Assembly (NCBI GenBank): GCA_015680685.1
Contig: MNCI01009419.1
Location: forward strand, 261,468-325,467
Origin: Gnetum montanum
Lineage: Eukaryota; Streptophyta; Gnetopsida; Gnetales; Gnetaceae
DNA length: 64,000 nt
Direction of reading: 5' to 3'
Part shown: positions 11,273 to 24,739 of the stretch, piece after piece
How the letters are laid out: every line of letters starts with the position of its first letter
Position numbering within the stretch: position 1 is the stretch's first letter
Made by a program: the position numbers and the translations under genes
Notes under the pieces: generated by a model
The model's input: the letters and a program-made list of their open reading frames with translations, nothing else
The model's database searches: none
What the model was told of the DNA's origin: nothing

Positions 11273-12562
11273 GGTAAATGGCATACAAGTACTTAGAATA
11301 ATGGTTTACACATTTTAATTATTTTGTTTTTCCTTTTCTTAGTTTTCATTTGCTAGAATAGTTTGATTTTTAGAATAGATGAATTGGATTTTTCTGGAAC
11401 ATTAGTAGAGTAGCTTTTTTTTCTTCAATTTCTTTTAGTTTAATTTCTTGGAATTTTCTGATTTTTCTTTGAAAAATCAAATCTAAAAATTTTAGATTTG
11501 AGAAATAAAATGTAAAATATCAAATCTGAAAATTTTAGATTCTAATCTTGAATTTTAAAATTTGAAATATTAGATCTAATGCATTAGATCTGAAAATTAA
11601 ATCTAAGATATTAGATTTAAAAAATCAGATTTGGATGTTTTAGATTTGAAATTTCAGATCTAAAAAAATTAAATTTAAAATTCTGATCTGAAAATTCTAT
11701 TCTTTAAGTTTATATTTGGAAATTTAGATATAGAAAAGTTGATTTCAAAATTTCAAATCTATAATTTTAAATTTAAATATCTTAGAACAAAGAGTTTTCT
11801 TCCAAATGCAAGATTTATAATTGTAGACTTAGACCAAAGTTAGATTAGATCTCTCTTGCATGGGGTAAGAAAACACAAAAATAGATTAACATGTCCAAGT
11901 TCATGATAGAAGGGGCATCATCAAGTAGAATTCTAAACATCTAGGCAAGTACCAAAACCCATACAATAGATTTCATGATTGAAGAAAAAAGAGAAAAATT
12001 ATTTTCTTTGAAATCTATGAAAATCTAAGTTTTGGTATTTTAATTATTTTGTTACATATAAAATATTTATTTATATACTTTTTAAAAAGAACTGATTAGG
12101 AACAAGAGTAATAATTGTTAAAATCTTTAGTTCCATTTTAATTTGTATTTAAATGAACGTGGGGTGTGGACTTTAGGTTTATTTTTTACTTTAATCTTTT
12201 TTATCTCTTTCATGTTAAATAAATAATGAATGATTGGAAGTAACTATAAATAATAAAAATTACCACTAAGACCTATGATATTCCAATCGAGAAGGATAGT
12301 TACTAATAGATACAAGAGGGATATTCTAGACAACTCTCACTTTGAGAGATGGAGATTTAGAAAATTATAAGGAAAAAAACCCTGTAGACTCCCCTACTTC
12401 AAACAAATATAAACTTAAGAATCCACAAGAAAATTAAAATAGTATGGTAAATTTAAAACTAAGTTATCAATCAATACACCACAAACTTTTCAAAAAGAAG
12501 AACAATCCATAAAATAAGAGTTGTGTAATTTAGTGTCATCTAATAATCTTCTCTTTGAGCCA
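11273..12562 (+). other. Untranslated leader of element 3
   Basis: About 1.3 kb between primer site and gag start, A+T-rich, without a supported reading frame. Its notable content is the array of palindromic AAATCTGAAAATTT-type motifs at 11476-11790; the rest is unremarkable. Athila elements are known for long leaders. Confidence 0.5.
11476..11790 (+). repeat. Array of AGATCT/AAATTT palindromic motifs in the element 3 leader
   Basis: Roughly a dozen degenerate copies of AAATCTGAAAATTTTAGAT recur every 20-25 bp, many self-complementary. One is the perfect 20 bp palindrome at 11572-11591 (AGATCTAATGCATTAGATCT). In RNA these would fold into serial short hairpins 200-530 nt downstream of the primer site. 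Confidence 0.75.
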
Positions 12563-14230
12563 ATGGAATCCCACTTTGAGACACCCTATGTAGGATTGGA
12601 TGATAGGCAAAGCCAAGTATCTCAGGGTTTTTCATCAAATATTAATGCTAATCCTATAGGAAAATAAGTTCCAGTCAGTATGAGTGGCACACATGTTAAT
12701 AATTTCGAACCTTTCTCTTCAATGCCATTTTCAACTTCTATGATTCAGGTTAGATTTAGTCATCCAATTCAAACATGGCCAAGTTGTCTAGGTGTAAAAA
12801 TCTACATGAACACTTAAATCTTTGGACCCTTAACAACTAGTACATGATCCTTTACATCCAATCAAATACCATTCTTTCTTCATTACTAACGAAATAAATT
12901 CCTTCAAGATAAGGTGCAACTATAGGTGAATTAGTAAATCAAAAAATCACCAATATTTCACATAGACCTTTAGTTTATCCCTCAAGTAGGGATGTGGAAG
13001 TGAAAAATATTCACCTATTGTCCATCTTTAGAGGAACAAATGATGAAGACCGAATTAGTCACTTGAGGGATTTTGAAACAACAATTGCTATGTTGGCACC
13101 ACATGGTGAGGATTGCATAAACATGGTTGCATTCAAATTAACTCTTAAAGATAAGGTATATTTTTGGTTAAAAACACTTAGAATACCTATAAATTCATGT
13201 AAATAATTTAAAAATGCATTTTTATAATAGTTCTTATATAAGGATAATCTATATTCCTTAAGAAATAAATTGATGAGCTTTTTACAAAGTAAGAATGAAG
13301 ATTATGGACAAGCCTTTAATAAATTTAAAGATTTGTGTTTAAATAACTCAAACCATGGATTTCAACACCATCAAATCATTAACATTTTTTAGAAGGATTA
13401 TTATCTTATTATATATGGAATGTATATTTTTCTTGTGGAGAAAACATTTTTAAAAGCACACCTAATGCAAGATATCAAATCTTAGATTCCTTAGTTGATT
13501 AATGTAAGGTAGAAAGCATTTGAAGAAACTAAGGCATTAAATAAGAAGGTAGATGAATTAACAAAATTCTTGATGAGTAGTATCAAATTGGCACAAGACT
13601 AGTTATATTTTGATTTATGTGATAGTCAACAACACACTTTAGATAACTACCCTATCCAACCTTTTTGTTACAAACATATTCAAGAATCTATAAAAGTATT
13701 TCAACAAACTTAAAACTCAAATAAAGGAAGGTGAAGCTATGGCCAAGGAAATTTTACTCTTGAAAACTTTGAATCTAATTCATTTAAAAACTATTTCCAA
13801 ACTAGAAACCCCTCTCTTTGTGATTGAGTAGAAAGAAGTATGAACAATATATAAGAAGAACTACATGAACTACAAGAGAAGATTAGGTGCTGATTTTAGG
13901 ATTTAGAAAGAAGAGAACTACCATCTCATCTAAAGCCTAATCCAATTTCAAAAATAAAGGATAAAGAATAAGTAAACGAAGTAATCACATGAAGTGGTAA
14001 AACAACAAATGAATCCTTGCATCCTAAAAAGAAAGTAACATTTACCAAACCATTACAAATCATTAGTTACCCAATGACATAAGAGGAAGATGATGGACAT
14101 AACAATGATCAAGGAAATAGAGTACACAAATCTTTAACATCATCATCATCATTCTCTTCCTAATCATCATCATGAATACCTCGTAAACTTCCATGAAAGA
14201 AGAAAAGAGACATACCAATACCATACCCTA
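12563..14230 (+). pseudogene. Gag of element 3 (broken, Athila-type)
   Basis: I take the ATG at 12563 (MESHFETPYVGLDD) as the likely start. The best-preserved block is at 12994-13206: FRGTNDEDRISHLRDFE, then HGEDCINMVAFKLTLKDK and VYFWLKTL. This is the Athila Gag arrangement (the family has a charged LKDKAK-WL motif here). The frame continues past a stop at 13204 (KNAF, YKDNLYSLRNKLMSFLQS) and decays towards 14200. Several TAA/TAG codons sit where Gln or Trp is expected. No zinc knuckle is visible. Confidence 0.78.
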
Positions 14231-14235
14231 ATAGG

Positions 14236-14945
14236 TTGGCTGAGAAACTACATGAGGAAGATTGTCTAGAAAGACTTTTTAAGGATATACACCTCACCAT
14301 TTCCCTATATCAAGTAATACAAGACATTCCTCCTTATGCTAAGTATCTTAAAACTTCATGCACCAAAAAAAGAAAGATAAAGATCCCACAACAAGTATAC
14401 TTAGTAGACTATACAAAAAATCTTATCCAGAAGAGGCTACCACCAAAATACAAGGACTCTAGAACTACAACCATTTTCATTACAATCAAGGATAGATACC
14501 TTTAGAATGCACTACTAGAATTAGGGGCAAGTATAAACATCATGATATCTAAGTTAGCTTAACTAATTATTTTAGACATCAAGAGTACTAACATGACCAT
14601 ATACATGGTGGATGGTACAATAATACCATACTTAGGAATAGTGGAAGACATCATAATTAAGGTTGAGGATGGATTATACCATGCTAATTTTTTCATAGTA
14701 GAGGTTCTTGATTTAGATTATTTTGTTGTTATCTTAAAAAGACCTTGGTTGGCCACCTCTAATGTTGTAATTCATCGTTGCTTAGGATTACTACAACTAT
14801 CCTTCACCAATATGACATTTAAACTAAACATTTTTAACCTTAATAAGAATGTTTTAGAAAGATTTCAAGAAGTAAACATGATTTACAAAGTGACCCTAGT
14901 GACGTTAGCTAAGGATGAAGAAGCACTAATTCTGAACACTCAATA
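14236..14945 (+). pseudogene. Aspartic protease of element 3 (broken)
   Basis: The retropepsin would process Gag-Pol. Two open stretches (14236-14505 and 14593-14946) are one frame interrupted by stops. The order is PPYAKYLK, LPPKYKD, then the active-site region ALLELGASINIM, where Athila proteases have a DLGAS motif, so the catalytic Asp appears as Glu. LGIVEDIIIKVEDGLYHANFF and a GRPFLAT-like segment (KRPWLATSNVVIH) complete the fold. The match along its length to Athila protease, as I recall it, is the best lineage evidence in the window. Confidence 0.82.
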
Positions 14946-15289
14946 GAAAGTCCATATTAATGAAGAAGATCAAAAACGTCATTAATAAATTAAGCAATCA
15001 TTGGATTTTGGATCTAACACATCAACATTAGAAAAAACTTTACAACAAAGTGCAATCCAACTTAAGAAACTACCAATCACCATTAAATACATCTTTTTAG
15101 TTAAGGATAAATGCTCAATCATAAATTATGAATTAACAATAGAATAAGAGGATAAGCTACTATATGCATTAATAAGAAAAATGGGTGCATTTTCTTGAAA
15201 TTATGAAGATTTAAAAGAAGGAATATCTCCAAACATATGTCAACAACATATCTACTTAGAGGATGGCACCAAAATACTATGAATACCTT

Positions 15290-16530
15290 CTAGAAGACTT
15301 AACCCTACATTGAAAAAAATAATGAAAGAAGAAATCACTAAACTATAGAGAAAAGGGATTATTTATCTCATTTCTTATTGTGAATGGGTTATTCCCATAA
15401 CTATGGTAGCTAAGAAAAATGAAAAATAACAAGTATTTGTGGATTATATAAAGTTAAATCAATACAAATGAAAAGATCATTTTTCATTATAATACATTAA
15501 TTGAATTCTTGAATATTAACTAGGAAATCAATATTATTGTTTCCTAGATGGATTTACTGGTTATAACCAAATATCCATACCACTAAAGATCAAAATAAGA
15601 CATTATTTACATGTCCTTTTAGTAGCTCTACATTTAAAATGGCATTATTTGGATTATGTAATGCTCCAACCACCTTTTAAATAACCATGACCTCAATATT
15701 TGCTAATATGCTTGAAGAATTTATGAAGGTTTTTATGGATGACTTTTCATTATTTGGAAATTCATTTGATCCAAGCTTAAATAGGTTATAATTAGTGTTA
15801 TAAAGATGCATTCAACAAAATCTAAATTTAAGTTGAAAGAAGAGCTATCTCATAGTTACAAAAGGGGTAGCTCTAGGTCATGTCATCTCTAGGAAGGACA
15901 TTGAAATGAACCAAAATACTGTAAAAGTCATAACTTCCTTATCCTCACCAACTCGCATTCAAAGTCTTAGATCCATTTTAGGAAATGTGGGGTATTATAG
16001 GCATTTTATTAATCACTTTTCAAAAATTTCTAAACCACTATATCATTTACTTGAAAAAGAGGGTCCATTTCATTGGAATAATTATTATGAGAAAGCATTT
16101 CAAAATATTTGAAAAAATTACCACAACTCCCATTTTTAGTGCTTCAAATTGGGAAATTCCTTTTGATCTAATGTGTGATGCTAGTAATATAGCCATAGAA
16201 GATATATGAGGATAATTAGTTGAGAGAAAACATAACATTATTTATTACATTTCCAAAAGTTTTGACAATGATCAAATTAATTATGCCACCACTGAAAAAG
16301 AACTACTAGTAATAGTATATGCTCTAGATAAATTTTAACACTATCTTGTAGGGTATAAAACTTGGGTATATATGGATCACACTACTATTAAGTTTCTAAC
16401 CATAAAGAAAATTGAAAATTTAAGAATACTGCAATGGTCTCTCTTACTCTAAGAGTTTGACTTGAAAATTCTCAATTAAAAAGGATGAGAAAATGTGGTA
16501 GATAACAATATTTCATGATTAGCCTTACCA
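15290..16530 (+). pseudogene. Reverse transcriptase and RNase H of element 3 (broken)
   Basis: Recognisable pieces in order: EWVIPITMVAKKNEK and VFVDYIKLNQYK (about 15380-15470), YYCFLDGFTGYNQISI (15530-15580), a palm segment with FMDDFSLFGNSF (about 15735-15770), SLRSILGNVGYYRHFINHFSK (15960-16025), and RNase H with NYATTEKELLVIVYALDKF and MDHTTIKFL (16280-16400), ending ENVVDNN. At least two frame changes and many Gln- or Trp-derived stops are present; for example a TAA replaces the Gln after ATTF near 15678. Confidence 0.85.
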
Positions 16531-16719
16531 AAAAAATTTAGAACACTAGGCTCTCTTAATGATAAATTTCCAAATGAAAACCTTTTTCATTCACAACAAA
16601 AAGAATCATGGTATACTAATAATACAAACTATTTGGTAATCTTAAAAGCTTCATCTCACTAGGATAATAATGAAAAATGAAGTTTCTTAAGGGAGTGGAT
16701 AAGTATATTTTAAGTGAAC

Positions 16720-17990
16720 CTTATTTAGATAAAATATGTGTAGATAATATTGCTCACAACTGTGTTCTTAAATGGGAACAACAATTGATACTTAGAATGT
16801 GTCATGAAAATTTAGTTTGAGGGCATTTTGATGGCAAACATACAGGGGAAAAAGTATTAAATAGTGAATTTTATTAGCTAGCTTTCTTAGAGGATTCACT
16901 TACCTTTGCCAAATCTTGTGACTGCTACTAATGGGTTGGGTCACTTTTCAAAAGACATAAAATACCTTAATAACCTATCTTAGTTTCTAAAACCTTTTAT
17001 GTATGAGGGATTGATTTCTTAGGACCATTTCTCCCATCACAAGGAAATTGCTAAATTCTAGTTTATATTGACTTTATTACTAAATGGGTTAAAGTAAAGG
17101 CTACCATAACTAATGATGTAAAAGTAGAAACTTTCCTTCTTCATGAACATGTCATAATAAGGTGTGGCATGCTTAGAGTCTTAATTAGTGATCAAGAAAC
17201 TCATTTTGTTAATAAAACTATGAAATGTATTAGGAAGTCTTGTGGAATTCTACATAAACTAGAAACATCATATAACCCACACATTGATGGTCAAGTTGAA
17301 AATGCAAACAAAGCTATAATTGGGATATTGACAAAGATAGTACTTGTAAGAAGAAATGATTAAGCTAGAAATCTTAATGATGCCTTATGGGCATATCAAA
17401 CATCTCAGTGACCTAGCCTCAATTTTTCTCCTTACCAAGTAGTATATAGTAAACAATGTTTATTACCTATTGAAATTAAGCATAATTTTGGACACTTAAC
17501 TTAATTAATAGGCTTTGATGAGGCTTTAAATATGGAATCATGACTTATATAACTAAATGAACTTGATGAAGCACATCTCAAGGTAATTAATAAGTAATGT
17601 ATTATTAAAAAGCAAATAAACTTCATCATGATGCTCACATAATGAAGAAAAATTCTTACAAGGATGATAAGCTATTACTTTATAATATGCAACTTCATAT
17701 ATTTATAGGGAAATGAGCTTCTAAATGTGAAGGTCCATATCATATTCTTGAATCCTATCATAATGGTAGTATTGAAATTGCAACCTTAGAAGATAATGAG
17801 TCCACTTTCCTAGTTAATGCTCAAAGAATTAAGTTGTATTAAACATGTGAAGAACCTAAAACTGAACTCAAACTATCTAACCATGAATACCCAAATGAAG
17901 ATCCAAGTCCTCCAAATATTAACATGGTTATGTTTCATGAACCCTACTACATTACATAAGATCCAATTAGGTCTTGATTTAGGTTTCAAA
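16720..17990 (+). pseudogene. Integrase of element 3 (broken)
   Basis: The core begins around GIDFLGPFLPSQGN (about 17010-17050, first Asp). LISDQETHFVNK (17182-17217) carries the second Asp and GQVENANKAI (17289-17318) the Glu, so all three catalytic acids are readable. NDALWAY and NFSPYQVVYSKQCLLPIE follow to about 17475. The tail to 17990 (NLKLNSNYLTMNTQ, then Pro/Asn-rich) is probably the C-terminal extension. Stops and shifts break it. The related minus-strand fragment at 45850-46800 shares the unusual SDQETHF motif, so the two are close relatives. Confidence 0.88.
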
Positions 17991-18145
17991 TGGACCTAAA
18001 ATATGTGATCCCTAGTGAAGGAAGTAGACTTTAAAGTATCCTTATAGGAAGAAATTTTAGATTCAATTTCTAATTTAGTCTCAACCTTAGTCCTAGTCTT
18101 CATCCTAACAAATAATGTAATAGGATGAACAACTTACTAACTACT

Positions 18146-18989
18146 CGATGAGTGGTGAGGTTCCCCTATGCCCAACCATATGAATATGAGTGTTCACACA
18201 CGATCTAGCCGAACTCCGAGGATTAAGTGCTTATGCACCTACATGGAATAAGGATGAGTTATGCAGTAATTATCTTCCCAACCTTACTTGTAACGCACAA
18301 TTGTATGGTTAAGTAAACTTGAGGTGTATGATTTTTTTTTATGTTTTTATTTTATATTTTCTATCGTAGTCTTCTAAGTGTGTGCAATAAAAAGATTAAA
18401 TTAACTAGTGGGTTTGGTAACTCTAATGTGAATCAAATCCTAACACCAATATATGTTCCCACTCTCTAGACACATCCTGAACCACTGTAACACTACTGGG
18501 ATTACCAAATGCTAGTGGTTACTAGGTTACCAAGTGTTCCACATATGCTTGAAGTGGTCATGTTGAGTGTGCTAATTCATTGATAATTGATAATTAATAA
18601 TTCAATGAAATAACATTAAGTAACTATTGAAAGCATAAAATAATATTAAATAACATGAAATGCAATAATTAAGCTATTCTGAATGTTGCTAGGTTTATCA
18701 TAAAGTTTATCTCTATTTTCAGTCACAAGGTGTGTTCGGGTACACAATGCTCGAATAAAGATCCATTCACTCTATGACTCCTACTATGGGCACTCAGAAA
18801 TAATTCTAACTCTGGAATAGAAAAACTACAAGAGTTTGGCCAAGGGACTAAAAACTAATTCCAAACCAAGTGCCCTTGTATCTTATTTATAACCTATGAG
18901 ATAGGTTCCTACATCCCATGTCTACTATCACTTTGGCATCTCTAATATAGCATATCTGATATTGAGGGTCTAATATCAGAATTCATCAT
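18146..18989 (-). repeat. 3' LTR of element 2 (844 bp)
   Basis: It aligns over its full length with 27243-28059. In transcription order it starts TGATGAATTCTGATATTAG and ends ...CCTCACCACTCATCG, the last base being changed from A. A TATA-like TTATAAATAAGA is at 18883-18892 and ATATC motifs spaced 14 bp are at 18945, 18959 and 18973. Confidence 0.93.
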
Positions 18990-20869
18990 ATTCCCATGAC
19001 TGAATGAAAACTCATCCTCAAGTTGCTTACAAAATATTGAGAAGGTATGGGATTATTGAATAAACAACAACTAGCAGTGACCTAGAATGATAGACTCAAA
19101 GTGCCTGGTGAACAGATCAACAAACGTATTATAGCATTGGTGTTCATAACCATTTTGATGAACATTGTACATAGATGACATATAGATCCTCATTTGATAG
19201 CTTGAGAGAGAGAGAAAAAAAATAAAATGAGGCACATTGCTACTGATGTCAAAAATGTGCACACCATTTTTCATGCATGGCCACATGACCAAGATTTTTC
19301 CATGCGTAAATGTTCTTTCTCCAATCCATCTTGAGTGATCCCTTCTATCCTAGTCCATTATTCATGTAATCACCATATATGCACACAACACAGTCCCAAA
19401 TTAGCAAGGATAGATAAGATATAATGTAGTTGATACCTTGGCTCGATATGAAGCACATTAGCAAGGTTTTGGGTATGGTAGATACTGGGTTAGAGGTTTG
19501 TAAGTGATAACTACCCAAGGTGTAGTGGTTAGATAAGTAATGGAATGGAAAAATTTGTGACAGGCCCCCATGATGAAGAGTGAACCTCCGGTAGCGATAT
19601 GATGGAAAACGAATGACAAAGAAAGGTAAGAGGAATAACAATGGTGAAGCAAATAAATAAAAAATAGATGTCATGGGTCGGTTGGAACATGAAATAGTTG
19701 ATTGCAAAAAATGCAGAAGGGAAAATAACTTAACAATTACACCAAAAAGGAATGCTAGTGGGTCCTCCACAAAGCAGGCTCATGCCCTTTATGCCTTGAC
19801 TAACCCACAAACCAAAGAGTCCGTAGGGTCTAGAAATAATATATGGAGATAGTAGTTAAGAATTTACCCATAAGAATTTACCAATGAATAATAATGCATC
19901 AACCAAAACATAGACTAATCATAAAATTGGCAATGAGATAGAATACGGAAAGTAATATGGAAAGAGGAGAGAATGAAATGGAATCTCGAAATCAAGGTTG
20001 TGTAAAGTCCCTTGTGTATTATGTGATTAAGGTAACTTAATAAAATTTAGCCCAAATCTAGATTAAAACTAACCACATCTAGTGACCTCACATCAACATA
20101 CTTGACCAACCCATCCTCTTGGAGTAGCAAGAATGCTTCCACAGAGAAACCACCATTTTATTAAGAGAAGAATAGAGAAGCAGGAAGTGAGAAAGGGCCT
20201 TAGTTAGAGGGAACCTTCAAGTATGGGTAACATATCTTTCTAGTGCCATAACCAATTCTTATAGCCCATGTTCCTTTATTATGTCTAAGGGGTATGATTT
20301 GAATTCCAACCAGTTTTTTTTTAGTGGAAACCACACCATGTAAAGGCTTATTTGATTCGTTCAACTTCTTGATATTAGTCGATAGTGGAGTGGTGGAAAA
20401 CTTATGAAAAGTATCTAAGTACCCAAGAGAATGGTCAGCCCAAATGTGTCGAATCCCCTTAAAGTCATACCCTTTTCAATCCATTTGAATCTTTCCTTGG
20501 TTTGAAGAATACCAAGCCACAAATTCATTAATAGGCTTGCTTAGAAAAAGGGACAGTACATTTTGAAAATAAAGGGAGACTATAGAGTTGAATGGATGAA
20601 TGGATGATATGGAATCATTGCCTATTTTATCAAAAGAAACCATAGCTTAGTGTCAATATTAAAATTCAAAGGTAAAAACCAAAAATTAGTAATCAACACC
20701 ATTATAGTCCAACTTACCATCATGAGAACTTATTATATGATGAGTAAGAATAAATCAAAAAAAATGTAATACAGAAAGAAATATTAAAAATGTTAATGAT
20801 GGTGTAAAACAAAAAAAAAAGTAAATATGAAAAATGTGTAAAATAAAAAAGATAAAATAAACTGAGGGC
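18990..20869 (-). other. 3' untranslated region of element 2
   Basis: No credible coding frame. The part next to the LTR (minus strand GAGGATGAGTTTTCATTCAG, 18994-19025) is conserved as GAGGATGAGTTTTTAGTCAA in element 4 just before its 3' LTR. A segment near 20180-20230 matches element 5 at about 55335-55395, so this is homologous post-pol sequence. The 141- and 64-codon open stretches around 19345-19770 look accidental. Confidence 0.7.
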
Positions 20870-22240
20870 TTAGAATAATTAGCATTAGTGGCCATCTCCC
20901 CTATGACTGAGTTGGAAGGAGGAAATTCAAAATAATGAGTAGGGTTGTCCATCAATAGAGGTAGTGTTAGTACTAGCTGTTTTAGGCTCATGGAAAGGTT
21001 TGGTTTGCTAGATGTTGACCAACAATTTCTTATTTAGGCTTCTAGGTTTATGGATTATCATGGTCCTTGAAGGAAAAGTTTCATGTATTATATAAGGTCC
21101 TTCCCACAACATTTAAAATTTAGTTCATTGTGGAACATGTGCAAGATTCCAATAAAGAACCTTATCTCCTAGTTGGTATGTAACTTTTCTAATTCTTAGG
21201 TCATAATGTTGTTTGTTAAAGGCGTTGTGCAATTCATTGGATGATAGGGTGGCTAATTGGTTTAATATATTAGGTTAAAATTCATTAATCATTCTTTCTA
21301 TGCTATATGGAGATCAAGGTTAAGGTCACATGCTATAAATAGTGTACAGAGCTTAGCTTGTATAGGAAGTGTTGGGAGTTTACTGTACACTAACTCATAG
21401 GGGGAATAGATTATAGGGAGTTTCCATGTGGAGTGGTATGCCCAAAGAGCATCGTTTAGTTTGGTGCTCCAATCTCACCTATATTTGCTAATGGTTCATG
21501 TCAAAATTTTTGTGATCTCCCTATTAGTGACCTCGGCTCAACCATTCACTTGAGGATGATATGGTATAGTTAGTTTATGCTCAACTCTGAAGAATTACAT
21601 CAACTTTCAAAAATTCACAGCTATAAAATGTGTACCATTATCAGAAATAACTACACAAGGTATCCCAAACTTGTTTACGATTTGTTGTTGAACAAATCAT
21701 GCAGCGGTAGATGATGTATAGTTGGTAACAGTGGCTACCACTGTCCATTTTGTAAAACAGTCAATAGAAACAACAATGTATGCTTTTCCATTGGACATTG
21801 GTGTAATGGGCCCTATAAAATCAATACCCCATATGTCGAAGGGTTCTAAGGGTTGAATCTGTTGTTGTGGACCCTCCATTCTAGCATTCATTCTCCCATC
21901 GCATTGGCAGCACTCACAAGATTGGACAAAATGATGGGTATCCTAAAATAATGTAGGCCAATAATATCTTCAAGCACGATTTTAATGGTTGTTCATCTCC
22001 CACCATTATGACCCCCACAAGGGCCCTCATGAGCATCTTGGAGAACTTGCAATTGATCTACATTGGGAACACACCATCGGACCAAGCCATCGGAACATAC
22101 CTTGTAAAGGTGTCCATTGATTTCCATGAAATATTTGACTCAGTGGAGGCACTGTTGTTTCCTTTTAATGTCTACCCCTTGTGGTGTTTCTTGTGTGGGA
22201 AGATAGGTAGGAATGCTATTATACCAATTTTTATCTATGG
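20870..22240 (-). pseudogene. Integrase of element 2 (broken)
   Basis: The zinc-finger region lies at about 21880-22060. The core opens with PFDIWGIDFIGPITPMSNGK (21780-21850, first Asp), then continues with C-terminal core sequence related to LNDALWAYHSTWK near 21440-21480. The C-terminal domain is unusually readable: TYQLGDKVLYWN (about 21160-21190) and a GPY/F-type module LWEGPYIIHETFPS (about 21080-21120), ending in a Pro/Asn-rich tail near 20900. The same tail occurs in element 5 at 54440-54560. Many stops; non-functional. Confidence 0.86.
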
Positions 22241-22309
22241 GTGATTGGTTGTTTATTATACATGCAAAGAGAAGTTCATTAGGGAAGTGATCAGAAATTG
22301 GGCATTCAT

Positions 22310-23600
22310 CCTCTTCGTTGTCCCATCAAAACTGAGATAAATGATTGACAACAACATTCTTGGTGCCTTTACAATCGACCATCATAAGATGAAACTTTTG
22401 CAAGATTATGAGACATTGTATGATGCAAGGGCTCATCATTGGTTTATTCATAAAGAACCAAATCACACTATGATCCATGTGTACAAATACCTTATAGCCT
22501 AATGCATAGTGCCTAAACTTTTGTAGTGCAAACACCACAATCATTAACTCTTTTTCTATTGTGATATAGTTCAGTTGTGCACCAGCAATACTTTGACTTG
22601 CATAATGAATGTAATAGGAATGCTTTTGGTCATCTAACTATGTAAGCACACCTCCTAAAGAAAAATTGGATGTGTTGGTTATTATATGGAATAGTCTAGA
22701 CTAGTTAGAAGCTTGTAGAATGTGTGTTTGTATGAGCTTCTACTTTAAGGTTTGGAAAGCTAGCTCACATTTCTTAGTTTATTCAAAGGGTACATCCTTC
22801 TTCGTTAGTTCCATCAAAAAGTTCTTAATGAAATGTCTATAATAGCCAGTATGTCCAAGGAATGATCAAACATCTTTTATAGTTTTACATTGACAAGTGA
22901 TTCCTTTGATGAATTTAATTTTTTTAGGATGTACCTCCATCCCTGTTTGTGAGATTTTATGCCTTAATACAATGCCCTCTTGGACCATTAAGTGGCTTTT
23001 CTACTAATTGAGCCTTAGGTTGGTTTTAACACATTATTTCAGTACTTGCTATAATTGATCCAATGGCTATTCAAATTTCACTCTATACGTGGAGAAACTT
23101 TCTATAAAAACCTCCATACCATTCCCTATTTGCTACTAAAATATACTGAGAACCAAATGTTGAAATATTTCTAGAGCATTGCACAAGCCAAATGGCATCT
23201 ATCTATATGAAAATTTCCCCCAAGGACTTGTGAATGTATTTTTGGCTTGGCCTTTTGCTACTATTCAAATTTGAGTATACCCACTGTAACCATCCAGAAA
23301 ACTATAATAGCAATGCCCTATAATGGTATCTAAGACTTTCTCAATGAATGGCAATGGAAAATGGTCTTTAAATGTTGCCATGTTCAATAGCCTAAAGTCT
23401 ATACACATACTTCATTCACCACCTTTTTTAGGTACAATGACCAATGGACTAACTCATTCACTATCAACAATGGGGTAGATGAACCCAACATTCAAAACTT
23501 GTTCAATTTCTTCTTTAACTACTTACTTAAACTTTGGGTTTAGTCGTCTTTGTGGTTGTCTTCAAGGCTTCATAGAGGGGTCAGTGTAAATTCTATGTTG
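22310..23600 (-). pseudogene. Reverse transcriptase and RNase H of element 2 (broken)
   Basis: RNase H lies at 22320-22600 (VFALQKFRHYALGYKVFVHM, then DHSVIWFFMNKP and VVNHLSQF). The RT connection is at about 22800-22900, the palm at about 23040-23260 (degraded around the Asp-Asp box), and the fingers at about 23280-23440, with sequence parallel to the element 1 fingers. Frames change repeatedly. Identity rests on co-linearity with element 1 at 1000-2280, to which the DNA is visibly similar. Confidence 0.85.
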
Positions 23601-23619
23601 GCATATCCTAGGATCCATT

Positions 23620-24725
23620 TTGGTTAATTTAGGATATGACCAAGCAAAGGCTTTTGACCATTTTTTTATCATCTTCAACAGTCTTTCCTTTTATCGAGAA
23701 GGGATCTTAGCATTAATGATTATCGATTTTCCATTCTTGAGAAATGCATACTCTATACAAGTGGGCAATGATTTTAATTCAATGGGCTCTTGCCTAAACT
23801 TGTCAGGTATTTCCAACTTCCCCCAATTGATATTTTTGGTGTCAGCACTTGGAAGTTGGTAGTGGACTTACTCTAATGCATCAATGCTATCGATATAGGC
23901 ACAAGTTAATCTCTCAGTTGGTTTCATGCATAAAGTTGAATTGCTCACTTGGTTAGATGTTAGCTACTAGGTGCTTTTCTATCTCGTGGCTACTGCATAC
24001 AGGCATCTTTGTATGTCAATTACTTGTGCAAACTAGTTGCATGCAGCCAATGTTAAGCATTGTACAAACTAGGACTTCTACACATAGTTGCACCCTATGT
24101 CATTGTATGTGATGCATGGAACTTTCTTCTTCTTGATCTTTCCAAAAATATTTTCTTTTGATATCTCTATGGAAAGATCACATATTCCTAGTTGTGCATC
24201 AATCATACTTAGCCATGCTCTTCCCATTATGATTGGAAAGTCCCCCTTACAGTTGTTGACTTGGATCACTAGGAAATCGGCTAGATACAACCACCCACAA
24301 ATAGTGGTGATAATGTCCTCCACTAGTCCAAATGGGAAAATGATGGATTGGTCAGCCAACATTAAATGAATGTTACTGTCCTTTAGTAGAGGAAAATTCC
24401 TGGCTTTATACATTTCCTGGGAGATCAAATTAACACCAGAACTTGAATCCAAAAAATCTTTACAAGGATCATTTCCAGCGATTTGAAAATATATAAGAGG
24501 ACTTCCAAGGTCAAAGAATTTGCTAGGAAGATGGCCAACTTTAATCCAATCAGTGATGATGTTGGTTAAAATAATAGTATGTGTTGAGTGTGGTTTTTGG
24601 TTTGAAGGAAGCTTTGAAGATTTGAATGATGGCAAGGTGTTTAGACAATTAGTTTCTTGTGGTTGTAAGAACTTGGTTGGATTGCTGGTTCTAAAGAAAG
24701 GTTTCTTCTTTAGTCTATTGTCCAA
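23620..24725 (-). pseudogene. Aspartic protease of element 2 plus linker to RT
   Basis: The 215-codon open frame at 24078-24725 is the longest intact coding stretch in the window. The active-site region reads DFLDSSSGVNLISQ, so Asp-Ser-Ser stands where Asp-Ser/Thr-Gly is expected. It is followed by LADQSIIFPFGLVEDIIT, WLYLADFLVIQVNN and FPIIMGRAWLSMIDAQLGIC. This is a full retropepsin-length domain. The linker at 23620-24077 is broken. Upstream residues (Pro/Asn/Lys-rich) are the gag-protease junction. Confidence 0.85.
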
Positions 24726-24739
24726 ACAAATAGTATGTT

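Noticed and set aside
19345-19770. 141-codon minus-strand open frame with hydrophobic residues
   Set aside because: It lies in the 3' untranslated region of element 2, has no domain, and overlaps another open frame on the same strand. Probably chance.
24088-24369. 93-codon plus-strand open frame
   Set aside because: Antisense to the protease of element 2.
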